Below are positions 1 to 17,293 of a stretch of DNA of 64,000 nucleotides, one piece after another. The notes under the pieces are model-generated. The model saw only the letters and a list, made by a program, of their open reading frames with translations, was not told where the DNA came from and did not search any database. Position numbers and translations under genes: made by a program. Position 1 is the first letter of the stretch; each line of letters begins with the position of its first letter. Source of the stretch: Acestrorhynchus altus (taxonomy: Eukaryota; Chordata; Actinopteri; Characiformes; Acestrorhynchidae); NCBI GenBank assembly GCA_034509495.1, contig CM067506.1, positions 16,110,528 through 16,174,527 on the forward strand. Reading direction: 5' to 3'.

Positions 1-251
1 TTTTCGTCTCGTCCTGTGTTCTGTCTACTGGTTTGTGATCCTCGGTTGTTTTTTGACTTCGGCCCTGGTTCTCCCATTCTGCTATTGTCTCGCCTGCCTG
101 TTATCGACCTGGACTACCAAACTAATTTCTGAGGTTTAAATAAGCCTCCTACATGTCCTCTCTAATAATAGTCAAATAATTTGCAGCTGATATGCTGTAC
201 TTGATTCTTTTTTCCTCATAAGAACATTTATTTCTATTAATTATTTTTATT

Positions 252-254
<3 letters not shown>

Positions 255-318
<64 letters not shown>
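255..318. repeat. (TA)n microsatellite
   Basis: About 32 uninterrupted TA dinucleotides, self-complementary, in an AT-rich flank. Confidence 0.97.
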
Positions 319-320
<2 letters not shown>

Positions 321-987
321 TATCATCGTGGGGTATTCTGTGTAGAGTGTATGTGTAGAATGAATTTAATCTCTTATATCTGCATTAATGGAATAACAAA
401 GCACACCTGCGTGATCACACCCACCTGTATCACAAACATTATGGTGCCCTGAAAAGGATGGTATATGACATGCTGTAATTTTTACATGGTAAAGGCTTTA
501 CTTTAAAAATGTCCTGCAGGTGAATTCCAACTCAGCAAGGTGGGCACAGGTTTCCTTAGTTACATTTCAGCAAACTTTAACTGGATGCCATGCTCAGACC
601 ATGACGCAGAGCCTGGGATGAAGAAGCAGCCAGCAAGTGCCATACTTAGAACCCTGAGGCTTATTATTCAGAGTATGGAGTATGTGTGGAAGGTATTAAA
701 ATCTGTTCATTCCTTTAAACTGTTTCCTGACAAGAGGTTGTGTTTAGACAAGCTGTCAGTTTGTTCTTAATTACTAAAATAACTGTTAACATGAATTTCA
801 AAATTTGATATCTGGTGTTTATTGTGTAACTAATTAAATTATAGCTACTACTAAAACTAAACTGTCAGACATTTTAGCAACAATATCTACATCTGATGAC
901 TATAAATACTATTCTTTGTACCATTAGATCTATGGGGGGCTGAAAGGCTTTACATTGTCACCCTTGCTGGTCGTCAGATTCTAATTT

Positions 988-1053
988 GCAGATCCCCCCT
1001 CCAGCACCTCCTAAGAGAAGGGCCTTCAGGAGAGGTGCTGGAGGGGGGATCTG
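988..1053. repeat. Inverted repeat with short loop
   Basis: The left arm (988-1012) and right arm (1028-1053) are reverse complements. 22 bases match perfectly and the match continues past a 2-base bulge near the loop. The loop is about 15 bases. The arms are GC-rich (a run of C opposite a run of G), unlike the AT-rich flanks. It could be a foldback element or a hairpin; no coding potential is seen. Confidence 0.85.
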
Positions 1054-2389
1054 CAGCAGGTGACACACCTCATCACCAGGTCCTTCACAGCTCAGGTGGC
1101 CCCTCTACAGTTCCGGCCCTGAGTGGAGTCATTCAGAGGACAAACTCAAACACTGCCCACACCTGCAATGCTGAAAAGCTATTTTAACCTGTGATCAGGC
1201 AAAGCAGCAGGTCATTAATGGTGTTGACAGGTCTTAGGTGGCCTGTAGTGTCTGTTGAGTGTTGGGAAAGAGTAAAAGGTTGGAGAGGAAGAGGGAAGGT
1301 GTACACTGTACACTGAAAATTATACTTCTCTGTAGACAGATTCAACAACGCAGGCCTGCTTGGCCTGATAATAAACCCACTCAGCTGGAATCAAGAATAC
1401 GACAGTTGGTATAGCATTTGGTAGAGTGAGGGTTGTAAAAGCCAGATGAGAGCTTTAATGTCTTTTCAGTTTGGGCACGACTGAACACAAGGTCTCTAGA
1501 GATTCTTTGGTCAATTACCAAACAAATGACATTCACCCAGTTCAAGGTAATGGCACTGGAAGGGTCTGTGGAGGACACACACAGCACTTCAGAGAAACAC
1601 GTCTCTGCACATTCACCTGAGCAATACAGCAGTTGGAGTGGTTCCCATAGTAACATAAGGCTTGATTGCGTGATGACATTAGACCTGCCCTTTGGGGGGC
1701 ACTTCCACTGAGCGAGGTGCTGCTTCTTACCTTACCTTGCAGCACATTCAGTCACTGTAGGAGTATAATCTGAGGATGGTGTAGGGAGATGCATCATCAT
1801 GCCAAAATAAGGTTAAAAGATAAACATAGACATAGATCTTATGACACCAACAAATGTTTTACAGAAACCTTAATACCTCTCTGTCTGTGGGAACACTTTC
1901 AGTCAGTGTCAGTCAGTGATCTTTGCTTAGTCTGAGGCTTACATCTTCCATGAGACTACATGGCACTGTCAGAGCATCCACTTGGTATATAAAGTTCATG
2001 GGGTGAAATGTAAAGATGTAGAGGAAACCGGGAGACAGATTGAAATTCAATTCACGTGAATCTGAAGTGTGAACCAAAAAATATTTGAGTGGTCTATGAT
2101 ACAGCTGGAACAGTTTAGAAGGGTACAAAGATAATGGACTAAAATTGTCATCCCTGTCATATGTGTACAACACAACAAAAAAACCCCAAGAATTTGGTAC
2201 ATAAGGTTTCATTTTAGGGTGTCAAAAATATACATATTGCAGACCTAATAAACTCAAAAGTTAAGGCATATCAGTATGTAAATTTAATTTATGACATGGC
2301 ATTAACTCAGGGGGCAGCTTGGGAACACCCTCGCTTGTATAAATTGTGAGGTATTATCTTGTGATAACTGGCCACTGTGGTCATGGCAA

Positions 2390-2520
2390 AGTGGTGTGGA
2401 TTATTGGAGTCTGATAGTGGGTGCCAGGTTGATGGGAAATTCCATGTCTGAAGCTGTGCAGGCGATGAACATTCCTCAGTCCATTGTCCATGTGAAGGTG
2501 CCAAATCTGAAGCTGAAGTC
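2390..2520 (+). mobile_element. Possible Tc1/mariner transposase HTH relic
   Basis: The + frame reads IVGARLMGNSMSEAVQAM, which resembles the first helix-turn-helix of Tc1/mariner transposases (pattern IVGARLAG.S.SEAA). No other transposase parts or terminal repeats are seen nearby, so this would be a short decayed fragment. Chance similarity is possible. Confidence 0.4.
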
Positions 2521-3699
2521 TGTAGACAGTGACGCTGGTGCTCCAGCAGCTTCCTGTTCATACCCAGCATATGCCTAGGTTGTTCCTGATCATCTAAACA
2601 GTTCAGTTCAGGGTGGCAGTTTGGGCCTTTGTCAACCCCATGTAAAAAAGAGGCTATACTTCCCAACAACTATGTACAACTGTTTGAACTGGTGTTCTTA
2701 ATCTGCAGCTGTTATTTTTAAATCTGCACTGAAGTCCTTGGACTTTCTCATTGTATTATGTGTTGTTCAGTGAAGCGAGTGCTGTCAAACACAAACTTTT
2801 CATGTTCAGCTGTAGTCCACCATGGTCACTAATATGAAGATAAGAGTGGTTGGCTTTGTCAAGTTAAGAGTTCATTTGGAACTTTCATCACAATTAAAGT
2901 AATAATCTGAATGAGTGTATGTTTTAATAGCATATTTATTCATATGTTTATGTCTGTGTTGATTTCAGAAAACCCCAAAATATTGTGATACCGTTCTGTA
3001 ATTCTCTTGAACAACTAGCTAAACAATACTTTCTAAACATTCTAACTGATTTGAATTCTATCTTGTTACAGAGAAATGAAATCTTCAGTGAAAGTTCTAC
3101 GAGGAGACTCAAATGCTATGCTTCTTCATCCAATCACCTCCTCCAATCTGTTTTTTAAAAGACCTTCACTCACATGCCCTTTCTGCTGTTTTGCAGAAGC
3201 TGATGTTTCATTTTTACCCCGTCCTTCCTCCCTGCTTCCAACAGTTTGGTCCTGTCAGTTGTCCAGGGGGTTGACTCCACCCCTGCCTTTCATACTCAGC
3301 AGGATCTGAAAGGCCCAGATGTGTCAAAACCTGGACCAATGACAAAGGCCAATGCCAAAGACTAACTTTCAAATTGTATAACTTTGGTCAAGCATAAATC
3401 TTTTGCATGCTCCTTTATTGTTCTGGTAGAAAGACTCCCAAGACCAGCATGAACATGCAGGGCCAATATTCAAATACAACATATACTTGTCAAGACCTGG
3501 TTAACCAGCTAGTTTACCAATAAAGGGAACGTTTTCATCTGGATGACCATTCTTTCAACCACTATGACCATAAAAGAGCAGCCTAGACCATCTGAAACCA
3601 TCTACCAGCTAAAACTGTGGATTTTTCATTGTGGTAAAATAATAATAGCTGTTAGCAAAATATTGAGGTTGATGGCCAATGCTAAACATGATTAATTTT

Positions 3700-5536
3700 G
3701 CTACAATGAATGTTGTGTTTTTGTGCTTTTATTGTCTTGTAAAGAAACAAAAATCATGCAAAAAAGCATGCGTTTGTGCAAAACAGCAGTGGTTCATGTG
3801 TAATTATCTCAGTAGAACTGTACCAATAAAGCAAAGCCCCTCACAAGGAAATCTCATTCAGATTCTGTTCATGAATATTTATGGGACAACATCCCGTTTG
3901 GGGCTGGGGCCCAGGTCTCTGCACAGTCAAGGCACACCCCTGAGAAGATCGCGCTACGATCTAGAGGAAAGAAAAGCAGTGTTTTGAGATTTAAATAAAT
4001 GCAGTGGGAAATATTCTAATACAGTGCATTAGGTATTGTACATTTCTATGGATTAGAAGTATAGCTGCTTCCTTTGCTGTATAAAAGCATGTCAATAGAA
4101 ACCTGTTTGACTAAAACTGAAAAACAAATTTTGAGAACGGTGAGAAACCACTTGGTGCAGAAAAGGTGAATTCATCTTTACAAAACTGCTTCATCATGCC
4201 AGGACTGCTTTACATTCTGCGTGTAGGCTGCATTCAATTTTAACAGCCTCCTACACCGACCTAAAACTATTGCAAGCCAAGGTTTGGTACAAATGAACAT
4301 GTAGCGCAGAGACAAAAGAAATGAGAGCTAACCATACACTGTTAGTCTCTGCAAGGTTGCTAACCATAGTCCTGTAACTGCTGAATATGAAAAATATGAA
4401 AAAACAAAACGAAAGCAAAGAAGACAACATTTAAAAGACTTTTCTAGAATCAAAGAATATTTCGGATACACATTAGCTTTTCTCCAGGTTGTTTTTAAGA
4501 TAAATGAAGAAGCTTTTAGTCCCCCTCAGAGACACAAATCACTTCTCCTCTCCTACAACCTAAGCTTGCTAAACTTGTTACCTGCACACCTGTCAACAAT
4601 TCCATTCATGTCTTGTCCTAAGGGAAGAAAAGCTAGTCCTGCATCCAGAGGTATGCAGTGTCTCAGCCGGATACCTGTCTCCCACTAATCAAATAAAATC
4701 ATGAACCTGAGTTTTTCTGAGCATTCACAACACTAAAGCTCATTCCAACAGAATGTTTCTTTGGAGCAGAGAGTACAAACACAACAAGCACAACCTGGAG
4801 GCCAACCATCAGGAATATTCACAAATGTCTTAAAGTAGCAATTTATAAAAAAACAGGATATGGTGGTGGGGGGCGGTGTTTTACTACAGTGTGTGTCTGT
4901 GTCCTCTAACACCTCAAATTAGTATGTAGTCAAACAACTTCTAGCCAAAGTTGGTGCACTGACCAGAAAAGAAACAGTCCACAACGAATAACGACACGAA
5001 ACCCAGTTTCCACACTTAGCGCACACATGCGCACAAGCACACATTTTTCCATGGCTGATCACACATCATAAAACTGCAATACATGAAGTAACAAGCCTTT
5101 GCAGAGAGAACGCATACAGAGAAGAAGGGAAGCTCAGTCTTGAAATGAATATTTTAGGCGTCAGTAGGGCCTGTTCTTGGCCAGTGCTGGTGTTTTGGCT
5201 CTGCATTAGGGTTTAACAGCTACAGGACTTGTTAAAATATAGATCTTGACGGTAGTGGTAGGTAGGGTTTTCAGCTGAAGGAAAAGTAAAGTGACAGTAG
5301 AACCGATGACAGGACATGGTGGATCCATGGGGAATGTTGCAGGGGACTTGCAGTGCAGTGGTGGATGACATTTGCAGGGGTCAGGGGTTAAAGGCCTTGT
5401 CCTAGTCCTTCCCAGCTGCTGTCAGAGTAGAGTTCATTCGCCTATAACCTGGACCAGCTGGTGAAGAATCCACATAGTCCACAGTGTTTCACTTTTTCAC
5501 ACAATGCCTGCAGTGCTTAAAAATGTATTATTGCTC
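3700..5536 (-). other. Probable ARL3 3' UTR
   Basis: Non-coding sequence directly downstream of the ARL3 stop codon. The nearest clear minus-strand AATAAA is at 3728-3733 (TTTATT on the plus strand), which would give a 3' UTR of about 1.8 kb. No transcript evidence is available, and an earlier non-canonical poly(A) site is possible. Confidence 0.4.
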
Positions 5537-10406
<4,870 letters not shown>

Positions 10407-10949
10407 GTTGTTGTTTTCCTGCTGGAGACGCCGAGTGGGGTTACTAGGGGAGCCGGTGACGTCACCAGCTCCTCCGTCGGCCCTAGCAACAGAAGATTCG
10501 GAAAGAGTTCTGAACACTGAGATTCAGTGTCAGATTCGGGACAGGACTCAGAAGTGCAGCTACAACTAGAACCAAAATCATCATCAGATCTACATTTAGG
10601 TTCAGAATTAGAATCAGAATGAGGCCAGATTCAGAATCAGAACAAGAAATAGAAGAAAATTATTAAACAAGTTTTGAAAAAAAATGAGAATTAAAAGCAA
10701 GAAAAGAATTAGAATCAGAAACAAACCTACAACCAGTACTAAAATTAGAATCTAAGTCAGAATCAGAAAAGAATTAGGAAAAAGAATCACAACTACAGTT
10801 AGAATCAAAAGAGTCTGATTCAGAATCACTTTATTGGACAAATTGTTTGATCTTTGGTTACACAGAAACTCACAGTGACAAACAAATAACACGACACTCT
10901 TGGACTTTCATACCTAACAACCACTCTCACTGTGTCTCTGTCTGTTATA

Positions 10950-11066
<117 letters not shown>

Positions 11067-11849
11067 CTGGGTATCAGGTAACTTAACACAAAGAAAAAGC
11101 CATGAGGCAATAAAACAGATTGAAAATGAGGTTAAGATTATGGTGTTGTTAGGTGTGATGGCATGAGGAAAATAGCTTTCTGCCTGATGTGGTTTTAGTC
11201 CTCATTTGACTGAAGCGTCTGTCTGGAGGAGAAACGGCAAAAACCATAAATGAAACATTTATGCACTAAAAATGGATTTTGCTTGTAATACAAATTGGAT
11301 TAGTTACTATTAAATTCACTAGTTAAATGTTTTTTGGTTTTCATTAAACTCACGACACTATTTCACATCCGGGCTCTTTGTATCACTGAAATCAATCTCA
11401 GAAATACCTGTAATTAGTTACCATGGAAACCCTTGAAAGTAACTTCAAAGGATGTTTCACACATTGTTAGGCAGCCAGGTTTCAGCAATATGGAATGAAG
11501 GATGTCTCTGTTACCAAAAAGTGTCAGTGGTGCATGCCTGTTTGGTATGAACATTAATCTTCAACAAACCCTAGGACAGTACGTTGTACTGTGACGAGAT
11601 TTGTGTCTGATTCAGAGCACAGATGTTCCAGATAAAGGTACAATGAAGAAGGTTTCTGGTTACGAATTCTTCATAAAATGCCATTAAAAAGCAGTAAACA
11701 GATATCTGGAGCTGCTGGTGCTTCTGGAACCCCACAAAACTCAAGGTGTAGGATCCCCCAGTCTTGCTGTTGTGCATAAACCAACTTTTCGGTGTAAATC
11801 AATGCTCACAAGCAGAAACATTGCAGTTGGCCCAGACATACATGAAGAC

Positions 11850-12370
11850 TAATTTTCAAACAGTCTTGTTTACTGTGCCGTGCAACCCTCTATGGTCCTA
11901 TATTGAAGGAGGGGGGTAGTTGGTGGATGGCCACCATGTTCCAACAAGACTGCAAGTCAGCAAGGAGGCGGCAGAGTCCTATTTTTGCCTTGAATCATGG
12001 GGAGGGAGCAGGTATGCCGTTTAAAGGGTCCCTAAAGGTGTGAAAATGACTACTTTCTTCCATGGTACAAAAAGAAATCATCTTCATGCATGACAATGAA
12101 CCATGTCATGCTGCAAAGAATACCTCTGTGTCATTGGCTGCTATGGGTATAAAAGGACAGAACCTCATGATGTAGCCCTGACCTCAACCCTACTGAGAAC
12201 CTTTGAAGTATCCTCAAACAAAAGATCTATGAGGGTGGGAGGCAGATCACATAAAAAACAGACATCCTGCAAAGAAATTCAAGCAGAAACTGTCCAAAAA
12301 TTCACAAATTCAATGTATGCAAGAATTGAGAGGGTGATTTCAAACAACGTGTCCTATTTAACTTTTTGAT
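11850..12370 (+). mobile_element. Decayed Tc1-like transposase fragment
   Basis: Near 12090 the + strand reads HDNEPCHAAKNT, which resembles the second catalytic-Asp motif of Tc1/mariner DDE transposases. About 90 bases on, another frame reads DLNPTENL then SILKQKIYEGGRQIT, the conserved block around the third acidic residue. A stop replaces the usual Trp, and further stops and a frameshift follow. This is a dead 3' part of a transposase; terminal repeats were not identified. Confidence 0.8.
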
Positions 12371-12770
12371 TGATATAGCTTTGATTTCAGTGACCTCTTA
12401 ATTGTAAATTCAACAAACAACCTTGATACTGAAAAGTTCTTGATACTATAAGGACTTAAATTATACAGCATGTGCAGTACATATGAAAAAGAAAGAAAAA
12501 TATAATTTGCCTAATTTGGAAAATGGAGTATATTGTTACATTATTTCACATATAAATTGTCCTCCAACATCTGCAATTGTTGCACTAAATACTGAACAAA
12601 GATGTCTAACATCTTTGTCAAGACTGTGAGAACATCTCTTTGCACCTTTTCACTCGTTTACCTTACTTTCATCTTACCATGTCTTCATTTTCTGGTAAAT
12701 AAGCAGGATTTTTCCCCCCAATTTGAAAGTGACAATTACCCACGTCTGTTAGACTCTCACTCCACCACAT

Positions 12771-13250
12771 AAAATGCTTCCAACACTAGAGGGGGAATAC
12801 ATGCATGTGCCTCCTCCAGTACATGTAGAGCAGGGTGTCCAATCCTCTCCACAAAGGGCTGGTGTGGCTGCAGGTTTTCATTCTAAACAACCACTCGTGA
12901 CACCTTATCTCACTTATTTAATCAATGGGCCAGTTTTCAAACAACTGATCCATTTGGCTGACACGAAAACCAGCAGCCACACCTGCCCTTTGCGGAGAAG
13001 GTTGGACACCCCTGATGTAGAGTCAGCCACAAGCTGTGCTTGAATAAAAGCGATGTGTCCCCAGCTCCGATACAAGGGCTTGCATCATCCTGGGTATGAT
13101 GAGGGAACAGCGTGCCATCTACCCACCCAGAGGGAGCATGGCCAATTTTGCTCTCTCTCACTCTGACTGCTGATGGCCAGCAGCATGACCCAGATTCTCA
13201 GATCACAGTGTTGATCACTAAACCACTGTCTGAAGCAGTTTCGTGTCACC
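12771..13250 (-). mobile_element. SINE-like dispersed repeat, split by a hAT MITE
   Basis: The text at 12771-12830 (ATGCTTCCAACACTAG) continues after the MITE at 13015 (TCAGCCACAAGC) and again around 13110 (GCCATCTACCCACCCAGAG). It ends with a degenerate tRNA-like box near 13190-13230. The same family appears near 52.36 kb in the window. The tRNA-like end lies on the right, so the element is read on the minus strand. Assignment rests on remembered fish repeats, not a search. Confidence 0.6.
12831..13014. mobile_element. hAT-type MITE with long terminal inverted repeats
   Basis: A 184-bp element. The left end CAGGGTGTCCAATCCTCTCC and the right end, read in reverse complement (CAGGGGTGTCCAACCTTCTC), match for about 50 bases with few differences. 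It is flanked by a perfect 8-bp target duplication ATGTAGAG (12823-12830 and 13015-13022), the hallmark of hAT transposition. It has no coding capacity. It sits inside a SINE-like repeat, so it arrived later. Confidence 0.93.
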
Positions 13251-14078
13251 AACAATCTGACGTTTCCATACGAGAGTGGCAATGTTTCAAGCCCTTGAAG
13301 ATGCTTGAACATTGTACAGTGCAATCAACCAACATTTATAATAGCAACAAAAACAATGGGTTGCTCCAGATCTGGTAAACAGGGAGAGATTTATTCATAA
13401 AATCTAGAAATGTGAAAAAAACAAAACCAAAAAAAAAAAAATAATAATAATAAAATGAAAATGTTCCACCCCTTACACACCAGCCTTCCAAAAGTACTAA
13501 AATCGAAGCCATGCATGCACAACTGCAGAAATCCCTGCTGGTGAACTCCCTTAAGGCAAATACTTTGTGCCTGGCTACAATAAGATAAAAAGGTACAATA
13601 AGAAGACCTTTTTGATTTAAAGTTGTAATATCTGTCATTATAAAACAGTAGCATGTGTGGAATGTACCATGGTGAGCTAAGTCCTGCCCACCTTTGTTGG
13701 TGACTAGTGGTGATCCAAAAATTCACATACATTACTAATGTAATTGTCCCACATAGAAAAATGAAGTCGTACATTACATATACACAATGAAGTACAATTT
13801 AATTCCAAACTAACCCAATGTAGAGTATGTTTCATTTAATTTTTTTAGATATCCAAGCAAAAGAAGTAGAGTGATGTTATAAAACATGCTTAAAATCAGG
13901 GATTTCTACTGTATACTGACTTTTTTAAAATCTCTAATTAGTGTGGGGAATGGGGAATATTAAAAGTCACAAGTACTTCGTGCTGGTCATGAAAAGTCCC
14001 AATATTTGTCAAAATTGTCAAAAACATCCAAGGTCCAAATTTCAGTTCTGTTGTCCATTGTAAGTGTGAGTGGAACCG

Positions 14079-14084
14079 TTTATT
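14079..14084 (-). promoter_or_regulatory. NPM3 poly(A) signal
   Basis: TTTATT on the plus strand is AATAAA on the minus strand, about 41 bases downstream of the NPM3 stop codon. The 3' UTR would therefore be very short, as is usual for small highly expressed genes. Confidence 0.75.
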
Positions 14085-14124
14085 GAATATGTTCTATAAA
14101 ACATGATCTTCATAAAATGTGAAT

Positions 14125-16337
14125 CTACAGTTTCTGTTTCTTCTTGGCCGGCTTAATTGAGGGCATGTCCTCCTCAGAGTCCTCATCTTCATCAGACGCT
14201 TCAGACTCTTCTGCATTCTCTGAAGCTGAGGAAGATGAGAGATTACTTTGTTCATAAAAACAGGACAGTCATTCATTTCACAGCATGTTATTTTCTAAAT
14301 GTATCCATTATCAGAAAAAACTCACTTTTCCCTTCTATGACATTAGGAAGGGAATTCAAAGAAAAGCATGCCCGTCCTCTACTCACCAACCAGGTGCAAT
14401 CCACTAACAGTAACTGGCCCACTTCCAGATTTTAGGCGAAGTGTGACAGGTGCCATCAACTCAAACTCCCCCAAACTAACCTGAAAAATTATTACAACAA
14501 ATATGCATCAGAAATCAACACAAGTGATGGCATCTCAACAACAGACTGCCAAAAAATTTAGCTCTTTAGAGAACCACAGCTAAAGTAACTGGTTACTCTA
14601 TATTAAAGATTTATTTGGAAACGTTAAAAAGACATTTCAGTAATCTAAATAATCATGTGGCACATGGAAATTCAATAAATGGCACAAGTGTCAACCTCTA
14701 AAGACAATAAACTTTATATTTATAGCCACCAAATTGGTAAAATTACCAGTACATTATATTAATAATAAATTATTATTATTATTATTATTATTATTAATAG
14801 CATTGTTTCATTCAGGTTGATTGTTCTGTGCTGGGATATACAGCGCCACCTGAAATGATGGGAGTAACATGGCCAATTCTTCAGTTTTAAATATGCACTA
14901 AAACGATTTGTGTTCATCTAAAGACGAATACAATTACAGATCAGACTTTCAGTTTGAATTCCTGGCATTCTGGAGCACAGCATCTTCAGAAAATCCAATT
15001 TTAGGTGAACAAACATATTTCATGAGACCAGACTATATAAAAACTTCAGATATTAATATTATTTGTGAATGTATGAGATAAAAAAATATTTCAGTTTTGT
15101 GTCAGACTGAATACTGAATACTAAATACCCCCATGATGTCATCTACTTTATGAAATGCACTAGTAATGCATCAGCATTACAACATAATACTCCAACTCCA
15201 TGTTTCACATTAGGAATGGTGGACTTGCAAAGTACAGCTGCAATGAAAAATCTCACCCTTTTCTTCCATGCACTGATCATTTTGGCCAAACAGATCATTT
15301 TTGTTTCATATCCCTTCAAAAGGCTAGGCCATGCAAACTTTAGTCTGCTTTTAATGCTCTGGTTTTGGAGTACAGGCTTTATTCTAGCATAGCAGCCTTT
15401 CAGGATATGGTGACATAGCACTCTCTTGTATTTGGACACTGGTAACTGATGCCTCCTGCTCCTTCACCACTTTTTAGTTTCACTTCAACCTTGAAAGCCA
15501 AAATTCATTTAGCCGTGGTACTCAATTTGAACATATTTTGAAGCAGCATTTGTCATCGCCAATTCTTAGTGTCACATATGACTGTTTCTACAATTGCTTG
15601 GGGCAGCTTTAATGGTTTGGAAATTGTCCTAAAGAGAAACTTATGGAGGTCCTCACGGTGTCAAGGAAATGGCTGTAAAGGCCCACAGATACGATCACTG
15701 GTAGAATAATTAACGTTTATTTTTTGGGATAACAACAAACCACAGTTTCTAAAAGTCATTACATATGCACTGTTTATGACTGTGAATACTAAAACCTTTA
15801 ACTGATTACATTTTTGAGCATAAAGTGAAAAATAGTTAATGAAAAAGAGGGCAGGTTGTGTTCAAGCTGAATGATACCCTGAAGGTTTTGCTGGTTTCTC
15901 ACGATGTTATATTTACATTTATGGCATTTAGCAGACGCCCTTATCCAGAGGGACTTACAAAAGTGCTTTGCTGTTCACTCAGAAAATATCCTCAGCTAGT
16001 ACATGGGACAAGGATGCAGATTCCTTAAGCTTGAATGCTGCCGAAAAACAAATGTCAGATTGGGGACCAACAAGATTCAGAATAAGTCTTACGGAGTTAA
16101 ATACTCTTGAAACAGATGGGTTTGAACACAGTGAGGAACTCAGCTCTGTTTGATCTGTTTTCAGCGTGCATATGAAAAACAAATGACTTTGAACAGATTT
16201 TTTAAAATATAGTTTCTTTTTATAATGGTTCTTGTGACCCACACTAATATATAACACTCCCCTACTTTGTTGAAAACAGCAGGGAATCTACAAATAAGTC
16301 CTGTTCCTTATGTTAGATCAGAAATACGATTAGTATA

Positions 16338-16403
<66 letters not shown>

Positions 16404-17097
16404 TGAGCTGATTGTTTATAAGATTCAGGGGAAATAAGAGAGGATTACCATGGGAAGACAGGACACGTGGAGATTTGCTACAGGCACAGAGATTTTCTTT
16501 CCTTGATGGTTCATAGCAGTCACTTCCACCACATTAGTCTCCTCCTTGGCTCCCTCGCCGAGACAGATCTGGTAAGTTGGAGCTCAAAGTGAGAACATTT
16601 GAACATACTTGTAACTCACTACTACTGACCTGAACAGACAGTTCATGATTACAAACCGTTCTGAGCTCGAGAAAGTGCTCCAGGTCCTCCTCCTCGTCCC
16701 CTTGGAAAGTGTAGAAGGGTACTTCAGAAGATAATTCACAGCCTTCGGGATTCAAAGATGAAAACAGAGAGTGATTACACCGCGCGCTGACAGTGCTCCT
16801 GTAGCTGAACAGCTGCGACAAACAGTGTGGAGCTCTGCTCTGCTCGCTCTCCTTTAACCTTACTGTAAAGCCTCAACACGAGGTTAAACCGAGCAGGAGC
16901 TGAAATCAGTGGATTGCTCTGCTTTTTCAGTCCGCGTGCTTTAAGCGCCGCATCGCTCCACGTGTGTTAGCAGCAGGCTAACGTTTACACATGTAAACAC
17001 GTAAACAACAGAAACTTGGCTTACTAAAAACATAGCTTTCTAGTTGGGAACGAGGAGCAGCGCCGCTCTCTGAGGATTCATCCTCTAAAAACGACAT
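14125..17097 (-). CDS. npm3: Nucleoplasmin family member, NPM3-like histone chaperone
   Basis: CDS exons in transcript order: 17025-17097, 16657-16742, 16449-16568, 14387-14480, 14125-14225, giving 157 aa. The core nucleoplasmin fold is visible: [13 protein letters not shown] strand, [35 protein letters not shown], then [13 protein letters not shown], the best-conserved block of the family. The tail is short and acidic ([13 protein letters not shown]) and ends in a basic KPAKKKQKL nuclear-localisation-like stretch. It lacks the C-terminal RNA-binding domain of NPM1, and its position next to OGA is the vertebrate NPM3 arrangement, so NPM3 is preferred to NPM1 or NPM2. The family forms pentamers, binds histones and acts in the nucleolus and in ribosome biogenesis. 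All junctions are GT-AG. The exon 2 acceptor (cccgaag) has a weak pyrimidine tract. Intron 3 holds a dead Tc1 copy and an (AT)n tract. Confidence 0.93.
14769..14796. repeat. (TTA)n trinucleotide repeat
   Basis: About 9 units of TTA in NPM3 intron 3. Confidence 0.9.
15143..15660 (-). mobile_element. Decayed Tc1-like transposase in NPM3 intron 3
   Basis: The minus frame at 15143-15439 contains [10 protein letters not shown], then [10 protein letters not shown], then [12 protein letters not shown]. These correspond in order to the ARLKFA, DETK and HGGGS blocks of Tc1-like transposases. Upstream (15440-15660) the homology continues with stops and frameshifts. The first catalytic Asp (D of DETK) is lost and the copy is truncated. 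It has the same orientation as NPM3. Confidence 0.8.
15908..16150. repeat. Dispersed teleost repeat
   Basis: It starts with TTTACATTTATGGCATTTAG, followed by CAGACGCCCTTATCCAGAG, a sequence very common across teleost genomes at the ends of short interspersed elements. The first 60 bases are clear. The extent to about 16150 is a guess. Confidence 0.65.
16335..16401. repeat. (AT)n microsatellite
   Basis: About 32 AT units with one phase break near 16361, 48 bases from the 3' boundary of NPM3 exon 3. Confidence 0.95.
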
Positions 17098-17220
17098 ATT
17101 TGTTGAGAATTCCGTGTAAATGCTGAACTGAGACTGAGTCTGAACAGAGGCTTCAAAACATCGAGCTGCTCTACAGCCGGCGCACGGGGATGACGTCACC
17201 GCCAACAACTTCATACCGGG
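16950..17220 (-). promoter_or_regulatory. NPM3 promoter, exon 1 and E-box
   Basis: CpG-rich. A full CRE, TGACGTCA, lies at 17191-17198, about 95 bases upstream of the ATG (17095-17097). A canonical CACGTG E-box is at 16959-16964 in intron 1, a position typical of MYC-responsive genes (NPM family genes are known MYC targets). A second CACGTG at 16464-16469 falls inside exon 3. No TATA box is seen. Confidence 0.6.
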
Positions 17221-17251
17221 TCAATAAATGCAGTATTTTTACACCCCCCCC

Positions 17252-17253
<2 letters not shown>

Positions 17254-17292
<39 letters not shown>
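17254..17292. repeat. (CT)n microsatellite next to the NPM3 promoter
   Basis: A C-run leads into about 19 CT units, 56 bases beyond the CRE. Confidence 0.95.

Positions 17293-17293
<1 letters not shown>

Larger units (their letters stand above)
1..3700. other. Gene-free flank downstream of ARL3
   Basis: No coding exon with family similarity and usable splice sites is visible on either strand. The first 120 bases are C/T-rich and resemble the end of a dispersed fish repeat, which cannot be confirmed by eye. The stretch contains an (AT)n tract, a perfect-arm hairpin near 1 kb and a possible Tc1/mariner helix-turn-helix relic near 2.4 kb, listed separately. The remaining sequence is AT-rich and unremarkable. 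Confidence 0.6.

Noticed and set aside
1540..1745. Overlapping short open frames near 1.4-1.7 kb
   Set aside because: No motif, no splice partners and no similarity that I recognise; the lengths are as expected by chance.
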